A DNA stretch of 64,000 nt, taken from NCBI RefSeq assembly GCF_005116675.2, contig NZ_CP050699.1:2937001-3001000 (forward strand). The letters are read 5' to 3'. Source of the DNA: Desulfosediminicola ganghwensis. GTDB lineage: Bacteria; Desulfobacterota; Desulfobulbia; Desulfobulbales; Desulfocapsaceae. The position numbers were made by a program, and so were the translations under genes. Shown piece after piece: positions 19,116 to 28,639 of the stretch; the first letter of the stretch is position 1, and every line of letters starts with the position of its first letter. The notes beneath the pieces were generated by a model. That model saw only the letters and a list, made by a program, of their open reading frames with translations, made no database searches and was not told where the DNA came from.

Positions 19116-20141
19116 TTAATAAAGGGCAATAGTAAACTGTAAACCACCGGCAAAACCGTAGAGATCAGCTTCTTCAAGATCCAGAACACCATCTTCAGGA
19201 TACATCCAAGGGTAACCACCATAGTTGACATCTGGCACAGAAGAGAGATATTGGGCAACTGCGTAGAAACCAAGCGTAACTCCAGGCGAGACTTTATAAT
19301 CTACGGTTAACTTCAGATCCGCGCCATAGGCGCTCTCATCCGCTTCGAGTTGTCTGTAACTTTCCCCCCAAGAACTATCTTCATAATAGGCCTTATAATC
19401 TGTCGAAGAGCTATAAGCTGAGACGGAAAAAATAAGCGAACCACTCCAATTTTCCTTGTAACTGCCGGTAATGGAAACCCCAGCAACACCGCCCCAATAT
19501 GAAGTGGTGACATCCTCTTCTAAAGAGCAATTGTGCGAGAAATCTGGCATAGATCCTGAGATAGATCCTGAGAATGAGTTGCGCAGATCGAGATAGCGCC
19601 AGGAAGGGCCTATAAAAACTGTCGCATTCCAATCTTTTTTCAGGTCATAAGTAGCACCGATGGTAGCCTCCAGGCGAGACATGGTGGCTTTGCGATCAAT
19701 GGATGCCACAAGTGTATTCTCATTGTAGGGAACTCCATAACCAGCTTGGTTAGAAATACTTACCCATCCGTACCTGTAAGGTGAATCGGGGGTCCTTTCC
19801 CGTACTCCACCGTCATTGGTTGAAACACTCGTAATCTCTCCGCGGAGATTGAAGTCCAACTGTTTGGCACCCATGAGCTTTGTATCTCTACGGTAACCAA
19901 ATGCCCCGGTAAACTGAATACCACCCAGGTCGTCATCTCCATAATCGACAGGACGGATTTGTCTCCAATCATCAGACTGTATTTTAAAGAATTGTGTTTC
20001 AGGTAAATTCAGCAACGATGCACCGACTGAAATATCTGTGTAATATTCCTGAGCCGCTGCAGAACCTGTCATACCCAGCACAAAAAATGCCACAGTCAAA
20101 GCAGATCTGCTTTGGAGCAGAAGTCGCCCCTTTTCCATCAC
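19116..20141 (-). CDS. Outer-membrane beta-barrel protein
   Basis: A 341-residue exported protein. Residues 1-30 form a signal peptide (charged MMEKGRLLLQSR, hydrophobic core, cleavage after SAAAQ). The rest alternates polar and aromatic residues in short strands (VGASLL, FTGAFGYRR, FNLRGEITSV, ATIGATYDL, LTVDYKVSPGVTLGFYA) and ends in LQFTIALY, with the C-terminal aromatic residue typical of BAM substrates. No specific porin family was recognised. It stands alone; its downstream neighbour is a recombinase remnant. Confidence 0.75.
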   Translation of the reverse strand: MMEKGRLLLQSRSALTVAFFVLGMTGSAAAQEYYTDISVGASLLNLPETQFFKIQSDDWRQIRPVDYGDDDLGGIQFTGAFGYRRDTKLMGAKQLDFNLRGEITSVSTNDGGVRERTPDSPYRYGWVSISNQAGYGVPYNENTLVASIDRKATMSRLEATIGATYDLKKDWNATVFIGPSWRYLDLRNSFSGSISGSMPDFSHNCSLEEDVTTSYWGGVAGVSITGSYKENWSGSLIFSVSAYSSSTDYKAYYEDSSWGESYRQLEADESAYGADLKLTVDYKVSPGVTLGFYAVAQYLSSVPDVNYGGYPWMYPEDGVLDLEEADLYGFAGGLQFTIALY

Positions 20142-20535
20142 GAACCCCCTAAAAAATGATGATACTCAATTACTCTTTTGGTCAGCTTTCCCCAAACTGA
20201 CATTCCCAAAAAGAACCACTGTATACAAACAGTCAATATCTAACAATTATTAATCGTTATTACAATGACTTAAATGGTCAACGTGTAGAGGGTATATATT
20301 GAAAGTGTAGAGATATAGGTATCTTCATCGTCTCTCAATATTTTTCCCTGCCCCTCGTTGTTTCCCGCGCTATTTTGAGCTTCGCTGACGATCGATTCTA
20401 CTTTCAAATCAGTCATGAGATGTGGGTTGAGATTGCCAACATAAAACACGTCATCGGTCAATCATGTCCATGTATGAGATGTCTACTGTTAATCTTTTAA
20501 AAGATCGGCAGCCAAGTTTGATTGACATCTGAGGC

Positions 20536-20651
20536 TAGGAGTCTGTCGGACTGACCACTTTAAGGCTCTGAGAATCGCATAATTCGATATCAGAGTCCAA
20601 TAGGAGTCCACGGATTAAAGTAGAAAAAGGCTAAAGTCCGACAGCCTCCTA
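20536..20651. repeat. Copy 2 of the dispersed palindromic repeat, 116-base compound form
   Basis: AGGAGTCTGTCGGACT (20537-20552) is mirrored by AGTCCGACAGCCTCCT (20635-20650) with one mismatch. Further inverted segments lie inside (CACTTTAA/TTAAAGTAG and CTCTGA/TCAGAG). This is a MITE- or REP-like folded element in the 900-base gap before pflB. The rest of 20142-20910 holds nothing I recognise. Confidence 0.65.
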
Positions 20652-20917
20652 GGAAGAGTCTGCTCGAATCCAGCTTTGTATCTTATTTCTGATGAAATGC
20701 ATAATCCTTGGGCGTTAAAAAGGGTCAGAGTTAAATGAAACAAGATGACCGCTTGATATCACTCTGATACTTTTAGTGCATAGCATTAACTGTGTCTGCT
20801 ATGTTCCCGTTGTTGTGTCAAAAAAAATGCTAATTCATTTCCGGGCGAACAAATGACTTCCTGCTTGACAATGAAATTGAGCTTGTTTACACTAGCCCAC
20901 CTACAACAAATGAATAA

Positions 20918-21016
20918 AACAATCACATGACTGGCGGAAGTGGATAACCACATGGGAGTGTGATTGAAGATATGCCGACCGCCTGGGCAACAGTCCAGGC
21001 GGTTTTGTGTTTTTTT
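20918..21016 (+). ncRNA. ZTP riboswitch (pfl motif) with intrinsic terminator
   Basis: The pattern matches the pfl/ZTP aptamer. P1 pairs AATCACA (20921-20927) with TGTGATT (20959-20965). The conserved GACTGGCGG (20929-20937) precedes a GTGG/CCAC hairpin and GGGAG, then a linker and the conserved CCGCCTGGGCA (20979-20989). GGCGG at 20933-20937 can form the family's pseudoknot with CCGCC. The same CCGCCTGG alternatively pairs with CCAGGCGG (20995-21002) and is followed by a T-rich run: a terminator that ligand binding would prevent. The ZTP/ZMP signal reports folate shortage. It lies just before pflB, which makes formate for one-carbon metabolism. Confidence 0.92.
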
Positions 21017-21048
21017 GCCGGACTGTAAACCATTGGAATTGAAGAATT

Positions 21049-23271
21049 ATGAACAATTCATGGAATGGTTTTGTGCCGGGAATTTGGCAGGAAACCGTAG
21101 ACGTCCGCTCATTTATCCAGCTCAATTATTCCCCATATTCGGGGGATAGTTCCTTTCTCGATTCAGCCACCGAGCAATCTGAGAAACTTTGGGGCCAGTG
21201 CCAGGCTCTTCTCAAAAAAGAACTGCAGCAGGGTGTTCTTGATATCGATACAACACGCATTTCGGGAATAGACAATTTTGAACCGGGGTACATCGATGCA
21301 GAGAATGAACTCATTGTCGGTCTGCAGACCGATGCACCGCTCAAGCGAATACTCAACCCCTTTGGTGGGATGCGTATGGCAGCAGGGGCCTGTGAGGCTT
21401 ATGGCTATACTCCTTCCAAAGAAATTTCCTCAATTTTTCAGTATAGAAAGACCCATAATGAGGCCGTTTTTGCGGCCTATACCCCAGCTATGCGACGGGC
21501 CAGAAGTGCCGGTCTGCTGACGGGTTTGCCTGATGCCTACGGGCGAGGCAGGATTATTGGGGATTATCGCCGGGTACCGCTCTATGGCACGGATTTTCTG
21601 ATTGCCGAGAAAAAGCGTGATCTGGATAATCACGAAGGCCCAATGGATGGCTCCAGGGTGGTAGAACGCGAAGAACTCTCCACGCAGATTAGTGCCTTAA
21701 AGGAACTGGCACAGATGGCCGCTCGATATGATTGCGATATCACCAGGCCGGCGTCTACTGCGAAAGAGGCGGTGCAGTGGCTCTATTTGGCCTATCTTGC
21801 AGCCGTGAAGGAGAATAACGGCGCGGCAATGTCCCTGGGGCGTGTGAGTACTTTTCTGGATATCTATATTGAAAGGGACCTCAAAGCCGGTCTGATTACC
21901 GAAACCTTTGCCCAGGAACTCATCGATCAGCTTGTCATGAAGCTGCGGTTGGTTCGCCATTTACGAACACCGGAGTATAACCAGCTTTTCGCAGGAGATC
22001 CAAACTGGATAACCGAGGCAATCGGCGGCATGGGAAATGATGGCCGCACTCTGGTAACCAAAACATCCTACCGGTTTCTGCACACTCTGGATACTTTGGG
22101 CCCCAGCCCGGAACCGAATATGACCGTCTTGTGGTCAAAACATCTGCCTGCGGAGTTCAAGCAATATTGTTCGGAACTCTCTATCCGCACGGACGCACTG
22201 CAGTATGAAAGCGATGAACTGATGCGGCCACTTTATGGTGATGATTACGCTATCGCATGTTGTGTCTCAGGGATGACGATCGGTAAAAACATGCAATTTT
22301 TCGGTGCTCGCTGCAACCTGGTAAAGGTGCTGCTTTACGCCATAAATGGTGGTGTTGATGAGGTGAGCGGCAAAAAGGTGGTCGAGGGGCTGGAACCCAT
22401 CGAAGGTGACTCTCTCGATTTTGAGACGGTATGGGGCAAGCTTTGCCTCTCCATTGAAAAGATTGCAGAGCTCTATGTTGATACCATGAACATCATCCAC
22501 ACCATGCATGACCGGTATGCCTATGAAGCAAGTCAGATGGCACTGCATGACACCAAAGTCGACAGGCTGATGGCATTTGGCGTTGCCGGATTGTCCATTG
22601 TCGCAGATTCCCTGAGTGCCATGAAGTATGGCAAGGTGAAGGTTATACGGGAGGGCTCGCTTGCCAAAGGGTATGAGGTAAGCGGTGAGTTCCCGTTTTT
22701 TGGCAACGACGACGATCGGGTTGACGATCTGGCTGTCAAGCTGGTGGAAAAAATGTCGGCAGCGTTAAAGAAGCGGCCTGCCTATCGCGGCGCAAAACAT
22801 ACCCTTTCCGTTCTCACCATTACTTCAAATCTGGTCTATGGCAAGATAACAGGTGCTACGCCGGACGGCAGAAAGGCAGGAGAGCCTTTTGCCCCGGGTG
22901 CCAACTCCATGCATGGCAGGGAACTGAACGGTTCGCTGGCCTCTCTCAATTCTGTGGCAAAACTTCCCTATACCGACGTGTGTGAGGATGGCATCTCCAA
23001 CACCTTTACCATTGTACCGCAGACACTGGGCAAAGATTTGCAGGCCAGAAAAGCGCATCTTACCGCCATTCTTGACGGCTATTTCGAGCAGGGTGGACAT
23101 CATATCAATGTCAATGTGCTGGACAGGGATACGCTGAAAAAGGCCATGGACAACCCCGATGAGTACCCGAATCTGACAATACGGGTTTCAGGGTATGCGG
23201 TGCATTTTAACCGGTTGACCCGGGAACAGCAGCTTGAAGTGCTGCAGAGAACCTTTCATACAGCAATGTGA
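21049..23271 (+). CDS. pflB: Pyruvate formate-lyase (glycyl radical enzyme)
   Basis: Converts pyruvate and CoA to acetyl-CoA and formate under anoxic conditions. The 740-residue product has the PFL active-site cysteine pair (Cys404-Cys405 in [18 protein letters not shown]) and the radical glycine at residue 715 in [14 protein letters not shown]. The adjacent-cysteine CCV motif distinguishes true PFL from glycerol dehydratase or choline lyase relatives. It is controlled by the ZTP riboswitch directly upstream and followed four bases later by its activase gene. Linking PFL to ZTP suggests its main job here is to supply formate for purine and folate one-carbon metabolism. Confidence 0.95.
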   Translation: MNNSWNGFVPGIWQETVDVRSFIQLNYSPYSGDSSFLDSATEQSEKLWGQCQALLKKELQQGVLDIDTTRISGIDNFEPGYIDAENELIVGLQTDAPLKRILNPFGGMRMAAGACEAYGYTPSKEISSIFQYRKTHNEAVFAAYTPAMRRARSAGLLTGLPDAYGRGRIIGDYRRVPLYGTDFLIAEKKRDLDNHEGPMDGSRVVEREELSTQISALKELAQMAARYDCDITRPASTAKEAVQWLYLAYLAAVKENNGAAMSLGRVSTFLDIYIERDLKAGLITETFAQELIDQLVMKLRLVRHLRTPEYNQLFAGDPNWITEAIGGMGNDGRTLVTKTSYRFLHTLDTLGPSPEPNMTVLWSKHLPAEFKQYCSELSIRTDALQYESDELMRPLYGDDYAIACCVSGMTIGKNMQFFGARCNLVKVLLYAINGGVDEVSGKKVVEGLEPIEGDSLDFETVWGKLCLSIEKIAELYVDTMNIIHTMHDRYAYEASQMALHDTKVDRLMAFGVAGLSIVADSLSAMKYGKVKVIREGSLAKGYEVSGEFPFFGNDDDRVDDLAVKLVEKMSAALKKRPAYRGAKHTLSVLTITSNLVYGKITGATPDGRKAGEPFAPGANSMHGRELNGSLASLNSVAKLPYTDVCEDGISNTFTIVPQTLGKDLQARKAHLTAILDGYFEQGGHHINVNVLDRDTLKKAMDNPDEYPNLTIRVSGYAVHFNRLTREQQLEVLQRTFHTAM

Positions 23272-23275
23272 CCCC

Positions 23276-23977
23276 ATGCACGGCTACATTCATTCCATAG
23301 AGACCATGGCGCTCCATGACGGGCCGGGAATTCGCTTTGCGGTGTTTTTCCAGGGGTGCGGCTTGCGTTGCATCTATTGCCATAATCCGGATACCTGGCA
23401 GTTCAGCAAAGAGAACACGGTCTCGGCCGAGGATCTGTATGCGAAAACCCTTCGCTACAGATCCTACATGGAAAATTCCTCTGGCGGGGTGACCTGCACT
23501 GGCGGGGAGCCATTGATGCAGCCTGAATTTTTATTGAAGTATCTTCGTCTTTGCCGGGATGGAGGGTTGCATACTGCCATAGATACTTCAGGCGTGGGGC
23601 TTGGCGCTTATGAAGAGATTTTGGAAGTGACGGATCTGGTGCTGCTTGATGTGAAGGCAGTCTCAGCCGACGGCTTTCAGCAGCTCACAGGAGTTCCAAT
23701 GGCCAAGGCCGAACCTTTTTACAGGGCTCTTGCCAATAGCGGGACCTCAGTAAGAATACGGCATGTGCTCGTACCGGGTGTAAATGACAGTGATGAGAAT
23801 ATTGAAAAGCTGCAAAAGTTTATCCAAAGGTTCCCAGCTGTGGAGCAGGTGGAGCTTCTTGCATATCACACCTTGGGTGTTTCCAAGTACGAGCATATGA
23901 AACGTCCCTATCCTTTTGAGGGTGTCGAGCCGTTATCGAAAGAAAGACTGAAGTACTTCCAGTCCTTTTTTGATTAA
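23276..23977 (+). CDS. pflA: Pyruvate formate-lyase activating enzyme (radical SAM)
   Basis: Uses a [4Fe-4S] cluster and SAM to install the glycyl radical on PflB. From the ATG at 23276 the protein is 233 residues. The radical SAM motif is Cys28-x3-Cys32-x2-Cys35 in GCGLRCIYCHNPDTW, preceded by the PFL-activase signature HDGPGIRFAVFFQG, followed by SGGVTCTGGEPLMQ for SAM binding. The frame is open further upstream inside pflB, but the ATG four bases after the pflB stop gives the standard family N-terminus. Confidence 0.95.
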   Translation: MHGYIHSIETMALHDGPGIRFAVFFQGCGLRCIYCHNPDTWQFSKENTVSAEDLYAKTLRYRSYMENSSGGVTCTGGEPLMQPEFLLKYLRLCRDGGLHTAIDTSGVGLGAYEEILEVTDLVLLDVKAVSADGFQQLTGVPMAKAEPFYRALANSGTSVRIRHVLVPGVNDSDENIEKLQKFIQRFPAVEQVELLAYHTLGVSKYEHMKRPYPFEGVEPLSKERLKYFQSFFD

Positions 23978-24122
23978 ATAATGAGGATTCGGGTGGGGCT
24001 GTATGGTGGCTCATAAGACATTTAAGCAAAATCTCAAAAGCACTGTGAAGTTGGCAGAAAAAGAAGATTGAGCAAGTTTTTGTCGTGGTATTTTGGGTTT
24101 GATCAAAAATGCAAACATGTGT

Positions 24123-24167
24123 AAGGGATGAGCTGACCGAGGGCACCTCATCCCTTAACTGCTTTTT
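24123..24167 (+). terminator. Rho-independent terminator of the pflBA unit
   Basis: AAGGGATGAG (24123-24132) pairs perfectly with CTCATCCCTT (24147-24156), followed within six bases by TTTTT. It separates pflA from the convergent dehydrogenase gene. Confidence 0.75.
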
Positions 24168-24204
24168 AGTTCGGAATCATAAAAAGTATCACAAGAGTCA
24201 ACGG

Positions 24205-25845
24205 CTACTCCTCTCCCATAAATGGATAGGCGAAACTTTCTGGCGGAACGAAGGTTTCCTTCACGGTCCGTGCTGACACCCAGCGAAGCAGGTTGGCCAT
24301 GGAGCCAGCCTTGTCGTTGGTGCCTGAAGCCCTGCCACCGCCAAAAGGCTGTTGGCCAACCACTGCGCCGGTAGGCTTGTCGTTAATGTAGAAATTGCCT
24401 GCTGTGTGTTCGAGTTGGTGCATGGCGGTACTGACAGCTGCACGGTCTTGCGAGAAGATCGCCCCGGTCAAAGCATACGGTGAGGAACTGTCACAGAGCT
24501 TGAGGGTTTCTATGAAAGCGTCGTCTTCATAAACATAGATGGTCAGTACGGGGCCAAAAATCTCTTCGACCATAGTTTTGAAATGCGGGTCTGTAGCGAG
24601 AATGACCGTTGGTTCGATGAAATAGCCCACGGATTTATCGCATTTCCCACCGATGATGATTTCGCCTCCCTGACTGTCACGGGCAAAATCGATGTATGAG
24701 GAAATGGTATCAAAGGCTTTCTCGTCGATGACCGCCCCTGTGAAATTGCGGAAATCTGTAGGTGGCCCCATCTTGATTTGTGACATCTCTTCACGAAGAC
24801 CTGCCTCGACAGCAGGCCAGAGTGAGCTAGGAATATAGGCACGGCTGGCTGCAGAGCACTTCTGTCCCTGATATTCAAAAGCACCACGCACAAGGGCGGT
24901 AACAAGCGATTTAACCTCGGCGCTTTTATGGGCGAATACGAAATCTTTACCACCGGTTTCGCCTACCAGGCGGGGATAGGACTTGTAGCTGGCGATATTT
25001 TCACCGATGGTTCGCCACATTCCCTGGAAGACCTTGGTGGAACCGGTGAAATGCACCCCGGCAAGGTTGGGGTCGGCAAGCACAGGGTCGCCGACGGTTG
25101 CCCCGGAGCCTGGGACGAAATTGATAACTCCCGGTGGTAAACCAGCCTCTTCAAGAATTTCCATGATCAGGTAAGGGGTATAAACAAGAGACGATGCTGG
25201 TTTCCAGACTACGGTGTTGCCCATTATTGCCGGGGCGGTCGGTAGGTTACCGGCGATGGCGGTGAAGTTGAAGGGGGTGACTGCGAAGACAAAACCCTCC
25301 AGTGGGCGGTATTGGCAGTAGTTCCAAACTCCTGTTGAAGATTCCGGCTGCTTTTCATATATCTCCTGAGCAAAAGCAACGTTAAAGCGGAGGAAATCGA
25401 TGAACTCGCAGGCGGCATCAATTTCAGCCTGAAAGGCATTCTTGCCACCGGCGAGCATGGCACCTGCGTTAAGTTTTGCTCTGTACTTACCGGCAATAAG
25501 TTCAGCCGCTTTCAAAAAGATGGCGCATCGTTCTTCCCAGCGGAAGGCCTGCCATTGTTTTTGGGCTGCGAGAGCGGCATCAATAGCCATCTTCACTTCT
25601 TTTGCTCCGGCCTTATGGTAGGTCGCGAGCAGATGATTATGGTCATGGGGCATTACTGCTTTCCCTGTATTGCCGGTGGTGATGCGTTTTCCGTCGATGA
25701 TCAATGGGATCTCAAGTTGCTGTGAGCTGGCCTCTGCGAGGGCTTCTTTAAGTCTCTGCCTCTCCGGACTGCCAGGAGCGTAGTCTAGAATAGGTTCGTT
25801 TATCGCTGTTGGAATATTGATCACTGCATTATTTAGTAGGGTCAT
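24205..25845 (-). CDS. L-glutamate gamma-semialdehyde (P5C) dehydrogenase
   Basis: NAD(P)+-dependent enzyme that oxidises pyrroline-5-carboxylate/glutamate semialdehyde to glutamate, the last step of proline breakdown. The 546-residue product from the ATG at 25845 has the usual length for the single-domain enzyme. Visible ALDH motifs: VTPFNFTAIAGN, PGSGATVGDPVL, the general base in LVGETGGKDFVF, the nucleophile in YQGQKCSAASRAYIP, and EEIFGPVLTIYVY. QQPFGGGRASGTNDKAG is the P5CDH-specific tail. GGAGG lies nine bases before this ATG; the frame stays open upstream to 25974 but without a ribosome binding site. A proline dehydrogenase is not in the window. Confidence 0.93.
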   Translation of the reverse strand: MTLLNNAVINIPTAINEPILDYAPGSPERQRLKEALAEASSQQLEIPLIIDGKRITTGNTGKAVMPHDHNHLLATYHKAGAKEVKMAIDAALAAQKQWQAFRWEERCAIFLKAAELIAGKYRAKLNAGAMLAGGKNAFQAEIDAACEFIDFLRFNVAFAQEIYEKQPESSTGVWNYCQYRPLEGFVFAVTPFNFTAIAGNLPTAPAIMGNTVVWKPASSLVYTPYLIMEILEEAGLPPGVINFVPGSGATVGDPVLADPNLAGVHFTGSTKVFQGMWRTIGENIASYKSYPRLVGETGGKDFVFAHKSAEVKSLVTALVRGAFEYQGQKCSAASRAYIPSSLWPAVEAGLREEMSQIKMGPPTDFRNFTGAVIDEKAFDTISSYIDFARDSQGGEIIIGGKCDKSVGYFIEPTVILATDPHFKTMVEEIFGPVLTIYVYEDDAFIETLKLCDSSSPYALTGAIFSQDRAAVSTAMHQLEHTAGNFYINDKPTGAVVGQQPFGGGRASGTNDKAGSMANLLRWVSARTVKETFVPPESFAYPFMGEE

Positions 25846-26080
25846 TACTGCTTGCCTCCGTGGAAAGGTGTGCTCGCCGTTCGATGACGACAGGGAAGGT
25901 GGATTTAATGATTGTATGCATATGATGGATGCAACATTTTGATACAACTTGCATCTTTGGTTAGAGATAGTCAAACTCTGGATGAAAACTTCCTAGGAAT
26001 AACCATAAATACCTAACATTTTTGGTGGAAAGATGGGGGCTATGCCGGGGTGAGAATAGGGGACGTGCCACGGTTTCCGC

Positions 26081-26262
26081 TCTGATCGCCTGCAAGTCAG
26101 AAATCGACTTTCCGGCAGTAGAGGCGGTGTGACGCAAGCTTTACCCCTATGCCTAGATTGATTTTCACCGTTTCCTTAAAAGCTGGAGTCCCGGCTACTG
26201 GAAATTGAACACATACAGTGAACGAATTGCCCGGGATGTCGTTCGATTGTTGAATTGAAAAG
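26081..26262 (+). pseudogene. Fragment of a second CHK-type kinase gene
   Basis: About 180 bases are clearly homologous to the last 60 codons of the kinase gene at 7142-8125 (compare 26086-26260 with 7961-8125: GCAAG.CAGAAATCGACTTTC, GGCAGTAGAGGCGG and GGAAATTGAACAC are shared). The copy has in-frame stops (a TGA near 26131) and no upstream part. It is a decayed, truncated duplicate. From 25846 to 26080 nothing else was recognised. Confidence 0.85.
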
Positions 26263-26414
26263 GCGACGGGTCGTGTGCTTCTGTTTTATAAGAACAATTA
26301 CCCTGAGTATCGAAAATATAATATGTTCAGGAATAAGCTGAACATAGCAATTCTATTTTTGGCTCGGACTTGCCAGTGAACATCTTGGCCCTGCCAACAG
26401 GTTCAGACAAGGTC

Positions 26415-26464
26415 CAAGATAGTTGGGAAGTGTCCTGTTTGTAGAATCAATCGTGGTCTACCCC
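26415..26464. repeat. 50-base exact repeat, copy A
   Basis: The 50 bases from CAAGATAGTTGGG to GGTCTACCCC are identical to 34946-34995. In both places they end at a junction with mobile-element-like DNA: here the next bases GAATGGCGCTAA match the end of the IS4-type element at 50495. In one frame they would encode a CPVC motif, but no complete gene contains them. Confidence 0.7.
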
Positions 26465-26749
26465 GAATGGCGCTAACTTCATGTTCTCCTGGTTCTGCAG
26501 CACAGTTTCTTCATCACTCAGGGTCAACTTGTGCTTGATGATCATGGCACCTATCACCAGTCGCGCATCCTTGCCTGGTCGACCACTCTTGGGATCCATC
26601 GTTTGGTAGTAGCATCTGGCCAGGTCATCCCAAGGGATGATCCGGCTCCATTTCACCCATCGATTCTCCGGATTCAACTTGCCGCCAAAGGGCAGAATGA
26701 AACCATCCAGACCGAGTTGTTTGCTGCTCGTATATCGGATCATGTGCAA
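26465..26749 (-). pseudogene. 5' fragment of an IS5/IS1182-like transposase
   Basis: About 90 codons match the N-terminal DUF772 domain of IS5/IS1182-type transposases (NRWVKWSRIIPWDDLARCYY, SGRPGKDARLVIGAMIIKHK, LTLSDEETVLQNQEN). The frame then runs into an IS4-like terminal sequence (GAATGGCGCTAACTTCA) and stops. The catalytic part is missing, so this is a remnant. From 26750 to 27157 I recognise nothing. Confidence 0.75.
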
Positions 26750-27157
26750 ACCTTATATGGAATATGTGGTTGTATTCCTGCACATTATATCCAGAAAATT
26801 ATTTTTTTTACTATCAATTACAGTTGGTTATCTTTTTCTGAGGAGAATCTAAATATTTCCAGCCCTGTAAGAAGAGGTATCTTGCAGCATACAGGGCCGG
26901 GTAGGATTAAAGGTTGGTCTTCTATATGTAAAGTTATCGATCAGCAACATGCTGCTCTGTCACCGATGACAACGAAATTATGAAAGTGAGCCCAGTGCCT
27001 GAATGCGTTTCCCAAGGGGCGGATGGCTGCGGCACAGCGTTTTCAGTCTGCCTTCACCGGAGCCATTCTGCTATCGGCGCTATAAAGCAGTCGTGTCACC
27101 TCGCGGATATCCATCTCGGCTGGCATCTGAATGACAGCTTATGTCCGACCTCAATGA

Positions 27158-27763
27158 TTAAAGAAATTCTACTTTTCCGGACATAAGATCGTAGTAGGCG
27201 GGTACGATTTTCACTGCTCCGTTTTGCACCAATTCTGCAACAATTGGTTCTGACTGGGCTATTTTTACTGAAATCTGTCTGGCCAGTTCTTTGGATGCGT
27301 TGTTCACCAAGTCTCCTTCGGCCTCTTTTATATTCTTGATGGCAGTCTGGATAGCAGGGCCGAGTGTGGCAATGTGACCCTCAAGGGCTACGCCGCTGGC
27401 AACTGCCGAAATTGCCCCACAGCTCGAATGCCCCATGACGACAACAACAGGGGTGTGCAGGTGCTTGACCGCATACTCTATAGATCCCAGGGAATGATCT
27501 CCGATCACATTGCCTGCAACCCGTACGACGAAAAGATCACCCAAGCCCTGGTCAAAGATATCCACAGGGGGGACACGGGAGTCGGCACAGGTGAGGACGG
27601 TTGCTATCGGCTCCTGGCCTGCAGCCAGACTCTTACGGCTTTCTTCACAGTGGTTTGGATGTTCAAGTTTACCGGATATAAAACGTTTGTTACCATCTTT
27701 GAGGATCTGGAGAACCTCTTCAGCGGTGGGGCGTCCTGATTGTTCTTTTGTCATTTTCTTCAT
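27158..27763 (-). CDS. Beta-class carbonic anhydrase
   Basis: Interconverts CO2 and bicarbonate. The 201-residue protein carries the zinc ligands of the beta class: Cys in VLTCADSRVPP (with the Asp-Arg pair), then His and Cys in VVMGHSSCGAISA. DLFVVRVAGNVIGDHSLGSIEYAV is also diagnostic. No signal peptide, so it is cytoplasmic. It lies about 100 bases from purE on the same strand; purE-type chemistry consumes bicarbonate when PurK is present, so the pairing may be functional, but this is inference. Confidence 0.94.
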   Translation of the reverse strand: MKKMTKEQSGRPTAEEVLQILKDGNKRFISGKLEHPNHCEESRKSLAAGQEPIATVLTCADSRVPPVDIFDQGLGDLFVVRVAGNVIGDHSLGSIEYAVKHLHTPVVVVMGHSSCGAISAVASGVALEGHIATLGPAIQTAIKNIKEAEGDLVNNASKELARQISVKIAQSEPIVAELVQNGAVKIVPAYYDLMSGKVEFL

Positions 27764-27867
27764 CGGTTTGAATATGGTTAATAAACGGTCTAAGCTGGAG
27801 ACTTGTTTCTATCCGCTCCCATACGCTACCATGTTGCCTGAGCAGCATGGTAAGGCAGCTAAGTACC

Positions 27868-28410
27868 CTATGATTTTGAAGGATCTTCCTGTGTTGCTAT
27901 TAGGTTGGAGGCCAGCAACTCCTGAGTCAGCTGTTCGGATTGCTTTTTGAGGGATCTCCGCGTGTTTTCCCTGAAATCCTCTAACCTTCCTTTTAATTCC
28001 GGATACTTAATCGAGAGGATGGAACATGCAAGATAGGCGCTGTTTTTGGCGCCGTCAACAGCTACTGTCGCCACAGGGATGCCTGGCGGCATCTGTACCG
28101 TTGAGTAGAGCGCGTCCTCACCATCCAAAGCTCCGGATGCCAGTGGCACACCGATTACGGGCAGGGTTGTATGGGCAGCGATGACACCGGCGAGATGGGC
28201 AGCCATGCCGGCACCGGCGATGATTACCTCGATACCGCGTCCTCTGGCGCTCCTCGCATATTCCGCTGTTTTATCGGGAAGGCGGTGAGCGGAGCTGATA
28301 TCCATTTCAAACGGAACCCCCATCTCCTTTAAGACTTCAGCGGCTTTTTTCATGACGGGCACGTCCGATCCGCTGCCCAAAACGATTCCAACAATTGGTT
28401 CTTCTTTCAT
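27868..28410 (-). CDS. purE: N5-carboxyaminoimidazole ribonucleotide mutase
   Basis: Class I PurE, which rearranges N5-CAIR to CAIR in purine synthesis. The 180-residue protein begins with VGIVLGSGSDVPVMKKAAE (the GSGSD loop), has the catalytic SAHRLP segment, and GAGMAAHLAGVIAAHTTLPVIGVP. A C-terminal extension of about 20 polar residues is not conserved in the family. purK was not found nearby. It connects to the ZTP-controlled pfl genes through purine one-carbon supply, though they are separate transcription units. Confidence 0.95.
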   Translation of the reverse strand: MKEEPIVGIVLGSGSDVPVMKKAAEVLKEMGVPFEMDISSAHRLPDKTAEYARSARGRGIEVIIAGAGMAAHLAGVIAAHTTLPVIGVPLASGALDGEDALYSTVQMPPGIPVATVAVDGAKNSAYLACSILSIKYPELKGRLEDFRENTRRSLKKQSEQLTQELLASNLIATQEDPSKS

Positions 28411-28639
28411 GGTTTATGGTCACTTATGATAATTTCGATGAATCGGTTGTAGTTGCGTACAACCTGTTAAGAGTGAGTCGTAGCAGATTACCCTCTACTT
28501 GATACAGGTTACCATTTCTCTCTACTGACATGAAACCTGGCAGGGAAAAAGCTTCGCCGGGGGGACCGGTTCCATTGAGGTTGCTCTTTCCTGCCAGGAG
28601 GGAGCTTGGAGTACGCATGCCAGAAAAAATCCATTATGC

